The notes under the pieces were generated by a model. The model ran no database searches and had not been told where the DNA came from. It was given only the letters and a program-made list of their open reading frames with translations. A DNA stretch of 64,000 nucleotides, from positions 124,001 through 188,000 of the forward strand of contig QEUM01000002.1 in NCBI GenBank assembly GCA_003577165.1. Direction: 5' to 3'. Position numbers and translations under genes: made by a program. This document shows, piece by piece, positions 53,649 to 63,498 of the stretch (position 1 is the first letter of the stretch; each line of letters begins with the position of its first letter). Source of the DNA: Armatimonadota bacterium (GTDB taxonomy: Bacteria; Armatimonadota; Fimbriimonadia; Fimbriimonadales; ATM1).

Positions 53649-55003
53649 TCCGCATCAAGGTCATGAAGTTCGGCGGCACGAGCGTCGCTACGCCGGAGGC
53701 GAGACTGATCGCAGCCCACAAGGTCGTGGCTGCCAAGGAGGCTGGATTCAATCCCGTCGTCGTAGTGAGCGCGATCGGGCGCGCAGGCTCGCCCTACGCT
53801 ACCGACACCCTACTTGCGCTCCTCCGTGACGTGGACCCGCTGGTTTCTCCTGAGCCGCGAGAAGTGGACCTCATGCTCGCCTGCGGAGAAATCCTCTCGA
53901 CTTGCGTGTTCGCCCAAACTCTCAAGTCGCTCGGACTCCGCGCAAGCGCAATGACCGGCGGGCAGGCCGGGCTCATCACGGATGGCACATACGGCAACGC
54001 GCGAATCACCGAGGTGCATCCCGACGACGTTTTCAAGGTGATTCGAGCCGGGCGGATTCCGGTCGTCTGCGGATTTCAGGGAAGTTCCCGCACGAACAGC
54101 GAGAGCGTTCACGGTGAGATCACGACCCTTGGCCGGGGGGGGAGTGACACCACCGCCAGCGCTTTGGGCGCCGCGCTCGGTGCTGAAGCGGTCGAGATCT
54201 TCACCGACGTCGATGGCGTCAAAACGGCCGATCCCAGCATGGCTCCTGACGCCCCAACCCTGCGGAAAATGACTTACGAGGAGGTCGCTGAGATCGCTCA
54301 CCAGGGCGCCAAGGTCCTGCACCCGAGGGCCGCGGAGATCGCGATGAAGTTCGGCATCCCGTTGTGGGTCAAGAACACGTTCAGCGAAGAGCCTGGGACC
54401 GAGATCGTCACGCGCGACAAGTTCCCCGGTCGCCGCGTGACTGGCGTGACGCACACGGGGAAACTCATTTACCTCCAGTTCGACTCTCCGTTTGGAGCCG
54501 ACAAGGCTGCGATCGAAGCCCGTGTGTACGAACTGATGGCTGACTACCGCATCAACCTGTTCATGCTCAACGCACACCCGAGCAGTTTCGGATTTGCGGT
54601 TCCACGTAAGCAGCTCGCAAACGTGAAGGAAATCCTCGACGGGCTCGTGATTCCGATGGAGGATGGAAATCCTCGCACGTACGTTCTGCAAGTCGGTCGG
54701 GGAGGCTCCACGGAAGTCGCGGCTCAGGAGCGGATGCTGCGAAACGTCCCTCGTTTCGGCGAGATCCGAAAGTGCATAGCCAAACTCACCGAGAACTGCA
54801 CGATGGTCTCGCTGATCGCCCATGACTACCTGCAGCAGCCCGGCATCTACCTTCGAGTCATGGAATGCTTGGAGAAGGGAAGTGTCAACGTCCTGCAGAC
54901 AAGCGACAGCCAACTTTCGTTATCGGTGTTAGTCCTCGAATCCGACTGCGAACGCGCCGTAAGGCTCCTGCACGACGAGTTCGAACTGCGCGGCGCCGTC
55001 TAG
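53645..55003 (+). CDS. lysC: aspartate kinase
   Basis: 452 residues from GTG 53645. The kinase domain shows MKFGGTSVATPE (about 7-18), RGGSDTTASALG (about 165) and TDVDGVKTADP; C-terminal ACT repeats are at about 300-450, with a second-ACT segment ending LSVLVLESD. It makes aspartyl-phosphate for Lys, Thr and Met. It is a monofunctional, class III-like enzyme with its own ACTs as well as the ACT protein upstream. The stop is shared with the convergent kinase (CTAG, 55000-55003). Confidence 0.94.
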   Translation: MIRIKVMKFGGTSVATPEARLIAAHKVVAAKEAGFNPVVVVSAIGRAGSPYATDTLLALLRDVDPLVSPEPREVDLMLACGEILSTCVFAQTLKSLGLRASAMTGGQAGLITDGTYGNARITEVHPDDVFKVIRAGRIPVVCGFQGSSRTNSESVHGEITTLGRGGSDTTASALGAALGAEAVEIFTDVDGVKTADPSMAPDAPTLRKMTYEEVAEIAHQGAKVLHPRAAEIAMKFGIPLWVKNTFSEEPGTEIVTRDKFPGRRVTGVTHTGKLIYLQFDSPFGADKAAIEARVYELMADYRINLFMLNAHPSSFGFAVPRKQLANVKEILDGLVIPMEDGNPRTYVLQVGRGGSTEVAAQERMLRNVPRFGEIRKCIAKLTENCTMVSLIAHDYLQQPGIYLRVMECLEKGSVNVLQTSDSQLSLSVLVLESDCERAVRLLHDEFELRGAV

Positions 55004-58000
55004 CTCTTTCCGACCGCCACGTCCAGAAGCGCCCTCAGACGCCGCGCGAGTACCGACGGCGTAAACGGCTTTTGCACGTAATCGTTCACGGGCGACGCCA
55101 TGTCCAATTCGCGCACGTCCGTCGTCGAATAGCCGGAAACGAACAGGATCGGGAGGTTGGGCCGCAGATCGCGAAGCTGGGATGCCAGCTCGACGCCGCT
55201 CATCTGAGGCATGACGACGTCCGTGATCACGGCATTAAGTTCGTTCTTATGCTCCGTCGCAATCCGAAGCGCAGCACGAGCGTCCTGCGCGGTCAGAACC
55301 CTGTATCCGTGCGCTTGCAGAAAGTCTGCGCTCAACTCCAAGAGCATCGGCTCGTCCTCGACGATGAGAATGGTTTCGTGGCCGCGCGGAATCGCTCCGA
55401 ACACGGTTCTCTCCGATCGCTTCGTAGGGTGCTCGCGTGACAAAGGAATAAAGACGTCGAATCTCGCGCCGGCTCCTGGAGAACTCTCAACCAGGATGTT
55501 CCCACCCGCCTGCTTCACGATTCCGTGACAGGTTGCTAGCCCCAGACCGGTGCCTTTGCCCGGTTCTTTCGTGGTGAAGAACGGCTCAAAAATCCTCTCC
55601 CTCGCAGCTTCGTCCATTCCGACGCCCGTGTCGGTCACCGACACAACCACGTAGTTGCCGGGGAGTACCCCGAGGCGCGCTTCGCGGGATCGCTTCACCA
55701 CCCTTCGCGATTCCGTTTCGATCATGAGGCGGCCACCATTCGGCATGGCGTCGCGCGCATTCACGACAAGATTCAACACCACCTGCTCCAGTTGGGCCGA
55801 GTCGAACAACACGACGCTCGGTGTGGCGTCGAGTCGGGTGACGAGGCTGATGTCTTCGCCAATGGTGCGGTGCACGAGTTCCAGCAGCTCGCTCAGCACC
55901 GAGTTCACATCGATGGCGTCGGATTTACCGACTTGCCGCCTTGCGAAGGAGAGCAAGTGTCGTGTCAGGTCTGCCGCTCGCTCGCCTGCCTTCGTCACCT
56001 GTTCGAGTTCGTGCCTGACGCCAAGTCCCCCCTCGACCTTCCGGAGAGCCACATCGGCGTATCCGATGATCGCAGATAGCAGGTTGTTGAAGTCGTGTGC
56101 GATGCCCCCCGCCAAGCGTCCCATCGCTTCGAGCCGCTGCGAACGCGCGAGTTGCGCCTCCAACTCTTTGCGGTCCGTAACATCTTCGATGATGTTGAGA
56201 AGAACGGTCGGTTGGCCGTCAGGGCCTCGCTCGAAAACGCTTGTTCGCCATTCAGCCCACCGGTACTGAGCCTCGTAATTCGAAATCCGCACCAGCATCG
56301 AGTGGGTCTCGCCTTCTCCCAGCGAGTGCGTTGCCTCCCTCGCATTCAGTACCTGCTGCCTATCGGCAGCGTGCACGTGCATGAGCAGCGCCTGTGGATC
56401 GCGCATCACGCTGTGGGCGCCTGCTCTCCCGAAGAATTCGTCGAACCGCTTATTCGCGAACGTGACCTTCCCGTCGCTGGATGCCGTGATCGTGATCAGG
56501 AACGGCGAGTCGTCGACAATCTCCTCGATCAACTTTCGGCTCTCCCGAAGTTCGCGCTCCGCTTCCTTCCGAACGTGAATGTCTACCGCGGATCCGATGT
56601 AACCGAGGAAATTGCCGTCCGAGTCGAAATTCGGCAGTCCGCGTTCCAGGAACCAGCGATACTCACCGTCATGCTTCCTCAGGCGGTACTCCATCGAGTA
56701 CGGCGTCTGACTACGCCTCGCCTGAGCGTAGATTTCCGCGCACCGATCGTGGTCCTCAGGATGGATCGCTGTCTCCCACCTGCCCTCGATCTCTTCCTCG
56801 AGCGTAGTGCCGCGATAGTCGAGCCACGGCTTGTTGAAGTAGCCGCACTGCCCGCGCGCGTCGGTAGTCCAAATGAGGACAGGAGCGTTGTCGGCGAGTT
56901 GCCGGAACCTCTCCTCACTCGCGCGAAGCGCGTCCTCAGCCCGCTTGCGCTCTGTGATGTCCGTGACGAGCACTTGATTCGACTGCCGTCCAGCAAACGT
57001 CGCAATCTGAGCGATCGTCTCGACCGGAAACTCCGTTCCGTCCCTTCGCACCATCGTGAATTGAGACAGAGGGCCGATGCCGACCTCCTGCGTGGTCTTG
57101 ATGCATTCGAGCACTGTCGGAAGCGAATCCGCGTGGACGAATTCGAGCGGGCTCTTTCCGATGAGTGCGTCGGCTGTTTCCACGCCGAGCATCTTCGCCA
57201 TCGCGGGATTGCAGAACTGGATGATTCCCTCGTGGTGAATGATCACGCCGATAGGCAGCCGTTCGACTAGCCTTCGGTACTCGTATTCGCTCTGGCGAAG
57301 CGCCTGCTCAGCCACCTTCTGTTCCGTGATGTCGCGCATCACGATCTGGACCGCAGGCCGACCCCTGTATCGAATCTGGCTTGACTTCACTTCGATGTGG
57401 ACAGTTGTGCCGTTCGCCAGTATCAGCGTGGTTTCTGTGGTGTCCGACGCTGAGCCTTGCGAAGCGGCCTCCAAGCTCATCCGAGTCGCATCGTGTTCGC
57501 TTGGGTGGATGAAATCGAATGGCGAGCGACCGATGACCTCTTCCGGATCATCTGCGCCGATGATCCGCGCCGCTTCGATGTTTGCATAGGCGATCGTGTC
57601 GTTCTGGTAGACCCAGACCCCAATCGGCAGCGACTCGACGAGGTTCTCGTACTCGAGTTCTTTGGCCTGCAGCGCCTCGCGCACTCGATACTGCTCCGAG
57701 AAGTCGACGAGCAGCCCGACCTGGTGAACGTTGCCGCTCGGAGTGTGAAGCGCGCGGATGCGATCCTCGACCCAAAGAGAACTCCCATCTTTGCGGCACA
57801 TCCGGTATCGGATGACAAGAGATCCTCCATATCCCGATGTGCTCCACTCCTCACGCTTCGCTCGCACAAATTCGCGGTCGTCCGGGTGCACGAGCGTGGT
57901 GAGAAGGTCCGCAGACTCTGAGAATTCGTCGGCCGAATATCCGAGAAGTCGCTCGGCGTTCGCGGATACGACGCACCGAGTGGGCGTCCACTCGTAGAGT

Positions 58001-59142
58001 ACGACGTCCGGCAGCGCGTCCAGCACACGCGATAACTTCCGGGATGCAGTTTCAAACTCGGTTGCGGCGCGTTCCGCCTCGACGACGGCGCTCACCTGAT
58101 GCGCCACCGCCTGCAGCGCTTCGATCTCCGACGACGACCATTCTCTTTGCGTCTCCGTGTCACAGAAAACGAAGACTCCCCAAAGCTTCTTCCCGCTGAG
58201 AATCGGAAGCAGCGCGACGGACTGGATGGATTGCGACTGCAGAAGCGCTCGCAGCCCAGTGCCGAGTTCGTGTTCAACGCCAAACACCGCACCGCCGCGC
58301 TCCAACTCAAGCATCGTTCGCCGGAAGGTCTCGCTTTGGATTTCGAGTCCATCAAACTGTGAAGCGGGCAAGCCTTCGGCCCTCGCTTTGCTTCCCCAAG
58401 ACGCAATTCGCGCAAGTCGGCGCGTTCCGCCACCAACTTCGTCCACTTGATACGCGCTTGCCCACGTGATCTCAAGGGTTTCGCAGATTCGCGACAGGAG
58501 ACCATCAAGATGCTCCCGCCAATCGGGCGATCCGGCGACGCCTGTTGCGGCATTCGAGAGAAGGCGAAGCGTCCGGTTGGCCTTCTCAAGTCGGTTTCTC
58601 TCCGACCATCTCTCGAGCGAGTTTTGAATCAGCGCGCACAGGATCGAGGCTGCGCGAAGTTCCTGCTCCGAGGGAATGGCGTCTTCGCTCGAATACACAG
58701 CGATCGTCCACCGGAGGCCGCACGGAGAGGGAAGGTGAAACTCCGTGACAGACCGCACACCATTTACCCGGCACGCCTCCCAAACCTCGACAAACTCCGG
58801 CACTTCGAAGATGTCCGGAATGAACCGGACGGGATTCGCAGGCACGATGGAGGTGCCGCTAACCTGAACGTGCTTCGAGGCTATTGCCTCAGCCGCCTTG
58901 CCGACGACGGTGCGAACGTGTCGGTTGCCGTTCGAAGGAGACTCAAAGAGCGCGCCGCGTGTGGCCCCGAGCGCGGCAACGAGAATTTGCAGGCCCTTGT
59001 TCGGGATTTCGAAGACCTCTTGCGCGAGGTGCAGGCCCTGGGCTTCCTGGGCCCACTCAAAGTCGAGGAGTGCGCCCGAGTTCTCTGTCTCGGACGGCGT
59101 CTGGCCCACTTGGCCCGATCGGTGTCCGCCGGTCCTGCGCAT
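55000..59142 (-). CDS. hybrid sensor histidine kinase with GAF, five PAS, HisKA, HATPase and receiver domains
   Basis: 1380 residues, no transmembrane segment, so a cytoplasmic sensor. Two GAF-like domains (about 35-180 and 205-355) are followed by PAS domains at about 370-490, 495-610, 620-735, 745-865 and 870-995. HisKA carries His1016 (GGIAHDFNN), the ATPase has VNARDAM, DTGVGM and GTGLGL (about 1125-1235), and the receiver (about 1257-1375) has Asp1308 (VITDVVMP) and Lys1358. The phospho-acceptor receiver is fused and no output regulator is nearby. Signal unknown; several PAS may bind haem, flavin or ligands. Confidence 0.93.
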   Translation of the reverse strand: MRRTGGHRSGQVGQTPSETENSGALLDFEWAQEAQGLHLAQEVFEIPNKGLQILVAALGATRGALFESPSNGNRHVRTVVGKAAEAIASKHVQVSGTSIVPANPVRFIPDIFEVPEFVEVWEACRVNGVRSVTEFHLPSPCGLRWTIAVYSSEDAIPSEQELRAASILCALIQNSLERWSERNRLEKANRTLRLLSNAATGVAGSPDWREHLDGLLSRICETLEITWASAYQVDEVGGGTRRLARIASWGSKARAEGLPASQFDGLEIQSETFRRTMLELERGGAVFGVEHELGTGLRALLQSQSIQSVALLPILSGKKLWGVFVFCDTETQREWSSSEIEALQAVAHQVSAVVEAERAATEFETASRKLSRVLDALPDVVLYEWTPTRCVVSANAERLLGYSADEFSESADLLTTLVHPDDREFVRAKREEWSTSGYGGSLVIRYRMCRKDGSSLWVEDRIRALHTPSGNVHQVGLLVDFSEQYRVREALQAKELEYENLVESLPIGVWVYQNDTIAYANIEAARIIGADDPEEVIGRSPFDFIHPSEHDATRMSLEAASQGSASDTTETTLILANGTTVHIEVKSSQIRYRGRPAVQIVMRDITEQKVAEQALRQSEYEYRRLVERLPIGVIIHHEGIIQFCNPAMAKMLGVETADALIGKSPLEFVHADSLPTVLECIKTTQEVGIGPLSQFTMVRRDGTEFPVETIAQIATFAGRQSNQVLVTDITERKRAEDALRASEERFRQLADNAPVLIWTTDARGQCGYFNKPWLDYRGTTLEEEIEGRWETAIHPEDHDRCAEIYAQARRSQTPYSMEYRLRKHDGEYRWFLERGLPNFDSDGNFLGYIGSAVDIHVRKEAERELRESRKLIEEIVDDSPFLITITASSDGKVTFANKRFDEFFGRAGAHSVMRDPQALLMHVHAADRQQVLNAREATHSLGEGETHSMLVRISNYEAQYRWAEWRTSVFERGPDGQPTVLLNIIEDVTDRKELEAQLARSQRLEAMGRLAGGIAHDFNNLLSAIIGYADVALRKVEGGLGVRHELEQVTKAGERAADLTRHLLSFARRQVGKSDAIDVNSVLSELLELVHRTIGEDISLVTRLDATPSVVLFDSAQLEQVVLNLVVNARDAMPNGGRLMIETESRRVVKRSREARLGVLPGNYVVVSVTDTGVGMDEAARERIFEPFFTTKEPGKGTGLGLATCHGIVKQAGGNILVESSPGAGARFDVFIPLSREHPTKRSERTVFGAIPRGHETILIVEDEPMLLELSADFLQAHGYRVLTAQDARAALRIATEHKNELNAVITDVVMPQMSGVELASQLRDLRPNLPILFVSGYSTTDVRELDMASPVNDYVQKPFTPSVLARRLRALLDVAVGKS

Positions 59143-59203
59143 GGAGCATCAGCCCCCCTACACTATACGGAATTTTCGGGCCCGGGCTTAGATCTCGCTC
59201 GGC

Positions 59204-60313
59204 TTAGATGAGGGCCATCGGCATGATGACGCAGAAGTAGTTCTGGCCTTCGTCGGCTGGTCGGACCACCGCAGCGCGGTCGCTCTCGATCATCTCCAGG
59301 GCCACGCCCTGGCCTTCGATCGGCCCGATCGCGTCCAGCAGGTAGCGGCCGTTGAAAGCGATCTCGATGTCCTCGCCTTCGTTGACGATGGAAATCTCTT
59401 CCTTGCCTTCGCCAATCCCCTCGCTTCGAGTGACCAGGGTTGCCACCTGACCGTCGGACTTCAGCACCACCCTCTGGGCACTCTCACGGGCCAGCACTCC
59501 GGCCCGCTTCAGCGCATCCGCCAAGCTCTCCTTGTCCGCGAGCCATCGGCGTGTGCGTTCCGTCGGGATCACCCTCTCATAGGGCGGAAAGTCGCCTGAG
59601 ATCAACTGGGACACGACCCGCGCCCCATCGGATTCCACGAGGAGCCTGCCCTCGCCAAAGACAAGCGTCAACTCCCCGTCTGCCGGCACGGGCAGCCTTC
59701 GGATCACCTGCAGCGCCCGATCCGGGACGATCGCGGTCACGTTCGACCCTATCCCCGGATGCGCCTCAGTTCTCACCGCGAGCCGGTGGGTGTCGGTGGC
59801 CACAGCGCGCAGGTTCGCCCCGTCGTAAACGAACAGGACGCCCGTGAGTTGAGCGCGAGGCTGGTTCTCTTTCGCGACTGCGAAGCCGACAGATTCGACC
59901 ATCTTGGCGAAGTCCCCAGCCCGAATTCGAAGCGTGGCTGACGCCTCGACGTTTGGGATGCCGGGGAAGTCGTCCGGCATCATGCCGACGACTCGGTACT
60001 CGCTGTTGGAAAGCGCAAGCTTCAGGGACGGCCCGTTGGGCTGCTCGATGTTGAGTTCGCCGTCTGGCAGAGAACTCAGGATGTCGTGGAACAGTTTTGC
60101 TCCAACGGCGAGCGATCCGCCCGATTCCACCATGGCCGGAAGCCTCCGCTCGACCCACATCTCGCCATCGCAGCCCACCAGCCTGACCTGAGAATCGTCA
60201 GCCTCGAAGAGCAGGTTCTGGAAGATGGGGAGCGCGGCTGGCCTACCTGTGGCAGGGGCGCCCGCGAGCGACACCGCGTCGTAAAGTTCCCTACGTGGAC
60301 ACGCGACTCGCAT
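59204..60313 (-). CDS. dnaN: DNA polymerase III beta sliding clamp
   Basis: 369 residues, three clamp domains. Conserved features include the N-terminal LLFEADDSQVRLVGCDGEM, the mid-domain FAVAKENQPRAQLTGVLF with ATDTHRLA, and the C-terminal ending near YFCVIMPMALI. It gives processivity to the replicase. It lies 3 bases after a small gene of an ECF sigma operon, not beside dnaA; dnaA is not in this window. Confidence 0.96.
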   Translation of the reverse strand: MRVACPRRELYDAVSLAGAPATGRPAALPIFQNLLFEADDSQVRLVGCDGEMWVERRLPAMVESGGSLAVGAKLFHDILSSLPDGELNIEQPNGPSLKLALSNSEYRVVGMMPDDFPGIPNVEASATLRIRAGDFAKMVESVGFAVAKENQPRAQLTGVLFVYDGANLRAVATDTHRLAVRTEAHPGIGSNVTAIVPDRALQVIRRLPVPADGELTLVFGEGRLLVESDGARVVSQLISGDFPPYERVIPTERTRRWLADKESLADALKRAGVLARESAQRVVLKSDGQVATLVTRSEGIGEGKEEISIVNEGEDIEIAFNGRYLLDAIGPIEGQGVALEMIESDRAAVVRPADEGQNYFCVIMPMALI

Positions 60314-60316
60314 CTG

Positions 60317-60634
60317 CTACCCCCTCACCTCCGGGCTGTAGGCTCCCCGGAATGGCAGTCTCATCTGACTCGACGTGGCACGGTCCGCCGCTGCGTGCCG
60401 CAGGTGGGCCGTCTCGGCGACGATGCGCGCGTAGACCTCTTCCTTCACCGCCGCGGTCATCGCGTCGGCCCTCATGGCCTCCTCCAACTGCTCCTTGACG
60501 GCGCGAAGTGAGGAAACCTCCTCCCTCAAAGCCGGATGCTCGAACATCGCCTGTTTGAACTCAGAAGCGAGTTCAACCGGCAGTTCGTCATCGATGAACA
60601 GGTCGACGATCTTCAGTGCTTCTTCGAGCTTCAT
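60317..60634 (-). CDS. small putative anti-sigma-like protein of the dnaN operon
   Basis: 105 residues, soluble, mostly helical, with no Cys and so no ZAS zinc motif. The N-terminus LEEALKIVDLFIDDELP resembles the start of zinc-finger-less anti-sigma or DUF3379-like proteins, and a positively charged helix lies near residues 40-75. It overlaps the upstream ECF sigma gene by ATGA, so regulation of that sigma factor is the likeliest role, though unproved. Confidence 0.65.
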   Translation of the reverse strand: MKLEEALKIVDLFIDDELPVELASEFKQAMFEHPALREEVSSLRAVKEQLEEAMRADAMTAAVKEEVYARIVAETAHLRHAAADRATSSQMRLPFRGAYSPEVRG

Positions 60635-61164
60635 AGCGCTTTCTCCATGGCAGGGCCCAACTTATCGCGGAGAGCCCGCCTCCCCCTGTAGAGGCGGGAC
60701 TTGAGAGCAGGAACCGAGATGCCCAGCACGTCGGCTGCCTCTCGGGCGGAAATGTCCTCTAAGTCGCAGAGTATGAGGGGTTCGCGGTAGTCCTGGGGCA
60801 GGTCGCCCAGGGCCTCCCACACGGCGATCTTCAGCGCGGCCTTCTCCTCGCCCGAGCCATAAGTCGCATCGGAAGGCAACTCGAGCAGTTGGTGCTGCCG
60901 GAGTTTGTCGATGCACAGGTTTCGGGCTATGCGGAACAGCCATGTTCTGAAAGCACCATCCGCCCGCAGGTCCTGGGACCTGCGGATCACACGCAAGAAC
61001 GTCTCGGCCGTGGCGTCCTCGGCATCTGCTCGGTTGCCGAGCATCCGAAAGGCATAGCGGTAGATTCGCTCGCCGTAGAGCTCGTAAATGGCAGTAATCG
61101 CCGATATGTCGCCGGTCGAGAGCGCGTCTAGCAGTCTCTTTTCCGCGGCTGAATCTTGTTGCAA
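60631..61164 (-). CDS. ECF-type RNA polymerase sigma factor (second)
   Basis: 177 residues from TTG 61164. Region 2: YRYAFRMLGNRADAEDATAETF and FRTWLFRIARNLCIDK; region 4: ISAREAADVLGISVPALKSRLYRGR. The TTG is preceded by AAGGA at an acceptable distance. It heads an operon with a small protein and dnaN, an unusual arrangement. Confidence 0.92.
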   Translation of the reverse strand: MQQDSAAEKRLLDALSTGDISAITAIYELYGERIYRYAFRMLGNRADAEDATAETFLRVIRRSQDLRADGAFRTWLFRIARNLCIDKLRQHQLLELPSDATYGSGEEKAALKIAVWEALGDLPQDYREPLILCDLEDISAREAADVLGISVPALKSRLYRGRRALRDKLGPAMEKAL

Positions 61165-61186
61165 CGCGATTCCATCCTTAGGGACG

Positions 61187-61216
61187 GCGGCGATCCCAGA
61201 ATCGCCGCTCAGTTTT
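61187..61216 (+). other. hairpin in the leader of the sigma-dnaN operon
   Basis: An 8-bp perfect stem (gcggcgat at 61187-61194, atcgccgc at 61201-61208) closes a 6-base loop. On the plus strand it is followed by tcagtttt and would look like a terminator, but no plus-strand gene ends here. On the minus strand it falls in the 5' leader of the sigma mRNA about 20 bases before the start codon. Meaning unclear. Confidence 0.35.
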
Positions 61217-61335
61217 CCGCCGCGTCCACTCGGATTGACCGGCCGGAGTGCTATACCTTATCTCGCCGCGCCTGAGGCGGGGAAAACCCCGACGACCCGG
61301 CCGCTCGACCCTTGATAGCACGCCGTCCTCTCCCC

Positions 61336-62565
61336 TCAAAAGGGCCCGATCGCCGTGATCGTGAGGCCGTCCGGTGAGAGGAATTCGGCCGCGAGTTCCC
61401 TCACGTCGCTGGGCGTCACCTTCGCGATGCGCTCGAGCGTCTCGTCTACCGTGATGTCCTTGCCGTGGAAGAGTTCGTTTCGCGCCATCCGGTGCATTCG
61501 GCTCGACATGCTCTCAAGACTCAGGACGACGCTGCCGCTCAGCATCCGCTTGCATCGCTCCATCTCATCGTCTGGAATCGGCTCTTCAATGACGCGCTTC
61601 AGTTCGGCCAAGCAGAGTTCGACGACTTGTTCGTAAGTCGAGGGGCTTGTGCCCGCGTAAACGGTGAACGCGCCTGCCTCTCGATAGTAACTCGTGTAAC
61701 TCCCAACCGAATAAGCAAGCCCTCGCTTCTCACGAATCTCTTGGAAAAGCCGACTGCTCATTCCTCCGCCGAGAAGCGCGTCGAGTACCGTCGCTGCATA
61801 CCTTCTCTCGTCCGAAATCGTCACCATGTCCGATCCGATGCAGAGATGTGTTTGCTCGACGTCCTTCGTCATTTCCCGAGTGCCTGTCGTTGCGGAGGGC
61901 TTCGGCCCAGAAGGCAGATCGAAGTCGCCGAGGAGGCTCCCCAATCGCTCCTCCACCAACTTCTCCAACTCATCGGCGTCCACGCATCCTGCTGCCGAGA
62001 CGAGCGTTCTGCCCGCAACGTAACGCTTAGACATGTAGTTCTGGAGTGAGGCTCGGTCGAACGAAGCGACCGAGTCACTCGTGCCGATGATCGGCTTTCC
62101 CAGAGGGTGGTCGCCCCAACGGTGCTGGGCGTGCATGTCGTGGATGTGATCTTCGGGTACGTCTTCGTACTTTTTGATTTCTTCGAGTACGACTCCAATC
62201 TCCGTCGACAGGTCGGCTGGATCCAATTTCGAATCCGTCAACATATCGGCAAGCACGTCCACTCCCACGGCGAGATCGTCGGAGAGGATGCGTGCGTAGT
62301 AGCACGTGGCTTCTCGATCCGTGAAAGCGTTCAGGTGGCCGCCACGGCCTTCGATCTCTTGGGCGATCTGCTCGGCGGTCCGGCGCTTTGTGCCCTTGAA
62401 GAGCATATGCTCGATGAGGTGGCTCACTCCTGCCTCGCCGTCCTCCTCCATTCGGCTTCCCGTATTCACCCAAATCCCCAACGCCACGGAACGGACATGA
62501 GGGACTGTTTCGCAGAGAACGCGCACTCCGTTCGGAAGCGTGCGCTTGATGACACCGTTACTCAT
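61336..62565 (-). CDS. M16-family zinc peptidase (mitochondrial processing peptidase-like)
   Basis: 409 residues from ATG 62565. The inverted zinc motif HLIEHMLFKGT (HxxEH, about 47-57) and the distal Glu in EIGVVLEEIKKYEDVP are intact; the second, substrate-cage half has the RGLAYSVGSYTSYY pattern. It is a soluble peptidase related to YmxG/PqqL. The reading to 62718 adds non-conserved sequence. It lies 53 bases after the FAH-family gene on the same strand. Confidence 0.93.
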   Translation of the reverse strand: MSNGVIKRTLPNGVRVLCETVPHVRSVALGIWVNTGSRMEEDGEAGVSHLIEHMLFKGTKRRTAEQIAQEIEGRGGHLNAFTDREATCYYARILSDDLAVGVDVLADMLTDSKLDPADLSTEIGVVLEEIKKYEDVPEDHIHDMHAQHRWGDHPLGKPIIGTSDSVASFDRASLQNYMSKRYVAGRTLVSAAGCVDADELEKLVEERLGSLLGDFDLPSGPKPSATTGTREMTKDVEQTHLCIGSDMVTISDERRYAATVLDALLGGGMSSRLFQEIREKRGLAYSVGSYTSYYREAGAFTVYAGTSPSTYEQVVELCLAELKRVIEEPIPDDEMERCKRMLSGSVVLSLESMSSRMHRMARNELFHGKDITVDETLERIAKVTPSDVRELAAEFLSPDGLTITAIGPF

Positions 62566-62618
62566 TCGATTCGAGTTTGGCACGACGACGGTTCGATGGG
62601 CTGCCCGTCTGCCGGCGC

Positions 62619-63449
62619 TTATGCGATTCGATTCGCCAGCGCCCCCAGGCCTTGCACTTCTAGAAGCACTTCGTCTCCGGGATTCAAGTATTCGCGCTCC
62701 ATCTCCAGAATGCAGCAACCCGTGATGGTTCCGCTGGCAATCATGTCCCCTTCGCTCAGTCTTGTTCCCTGACTGGCGTAGGAGATCATCTCAGCGAATG
62801 TCCAGTTCATGGACTCTAACGAGCCCTCGGCCACCAGTTCGTCGTTGATGTACGCCTTCGCCGCAAGCGCGTAAACCCGGCCTCGGTCGGTTTGCCTCGA
62901 AAACGGATTGAGTTCGTCGGGCGTGACCAGGTACGGACCGACGCTTGTAGCGAAGTCCTTGGACTTATGGTAGCCGAGCCCAACTCTTGATTCTCGTCGC
63001 TGAACGTCGCGCGCGGACCAGTCGTTCACGATCGTTAGCCCCAGCACGATGTCGTCGGCGTCTTCCACGGGTATGTCCGACCCCGATGCGCCGATCACGA
63101 CACCGACTTCCAACTCGAAGTCCAACTCCGCCACTCCGGGGGGGCGCATGATGACGGCATCGGGTCCCACGATCGAAGCCGGGTTCTCAAAAAAGAAGGG
63201 TGGAGCGGCATACCACTCCTCGGGCACCGAATCTCGGCCGAACTTACGCCGCGTGTTGCGCACGTGCCCCTCAAACGCCATGAAGTCTCGGAACGAGGGT
63301 GGCTGGGAGATGGGCGCCAGCAGCGAAATGTCCTCTGCCCGGTGGATGCCGACGGCCTCGAGGCCGCGAGTCTCGTAAACGCTGCCATCACGGTAGATGC
63401 CCGTGCGCACGGTCGCGTCTTCGCCCTTGCGAAACCGGCAAAGTTTCAT
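62619..63449 (-). CDS. fumarylacetoacetate hydrolase family protein
   Basis: 276 residues from ATG 63449. Metal ligands are in DFELEVGVVIG (E and E) and IVNDWSARDVQ (Asp), with SKDFATSVGPYLV and GDMIASGTITG downstream. True FAH enzymes are ~420 residues; this shorter form also fits acylpyruvate or 2-keto-hydratase subfamilies. Its place behind an HPPD gene favours the fumarylacetoacetase step of tyrosine breakdown, though maleylacetoacetate steps are not in view. Confidence 0.88.
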   Translation of the reverse strand: MKLCRFRKGEDATVRTGIYRDGSVYETRGLEAVGIHRAEDISLLAPISQPPSFRDFMAFEGHVRNTRRKFGRDSVPEEWYAAPPFFFENPASIVGPDAVIMRPPGVAELDFELEVGVVIGASGSDIPVEDADDIVLGLTIVNDWSARDVQRRESRVGLGYHKSKDFATSVGPYLVTPDELNPFSRQTDRGRVYALAAKAYINDELVAEGSLESMNWTFAEMISYASQGTRLSEGDMIASGTITGCCILEMEREYLNPGDEVLLEVQGLGALANRIA

Positions 63450-63498
63450 TTCGGCAGAAGACTGGTTCGCGTTCGATAAAGGCCGAGCGGGTCGTTCC

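Noticed and set aside
53810-54913. 367-codon open frame antisense to aspartate kinase
   Set aside because: It mirrors a gene with clear motifs; the antisense translation has no recognisable domain and is an effect of high GC codon bias.
56095-57270. 391-codon open frame antisense to the hybrid kinase
   Set aside because: Low-complexity Arg/His-rich translation opposite well-defined PAS domains; no SD or domain.
61187-61216. Plus-strand terminator
   Set aside because: It has stem and T tract, but there is no plus-strand gene upstream to terminate; kept only as an unexplained hairpin.
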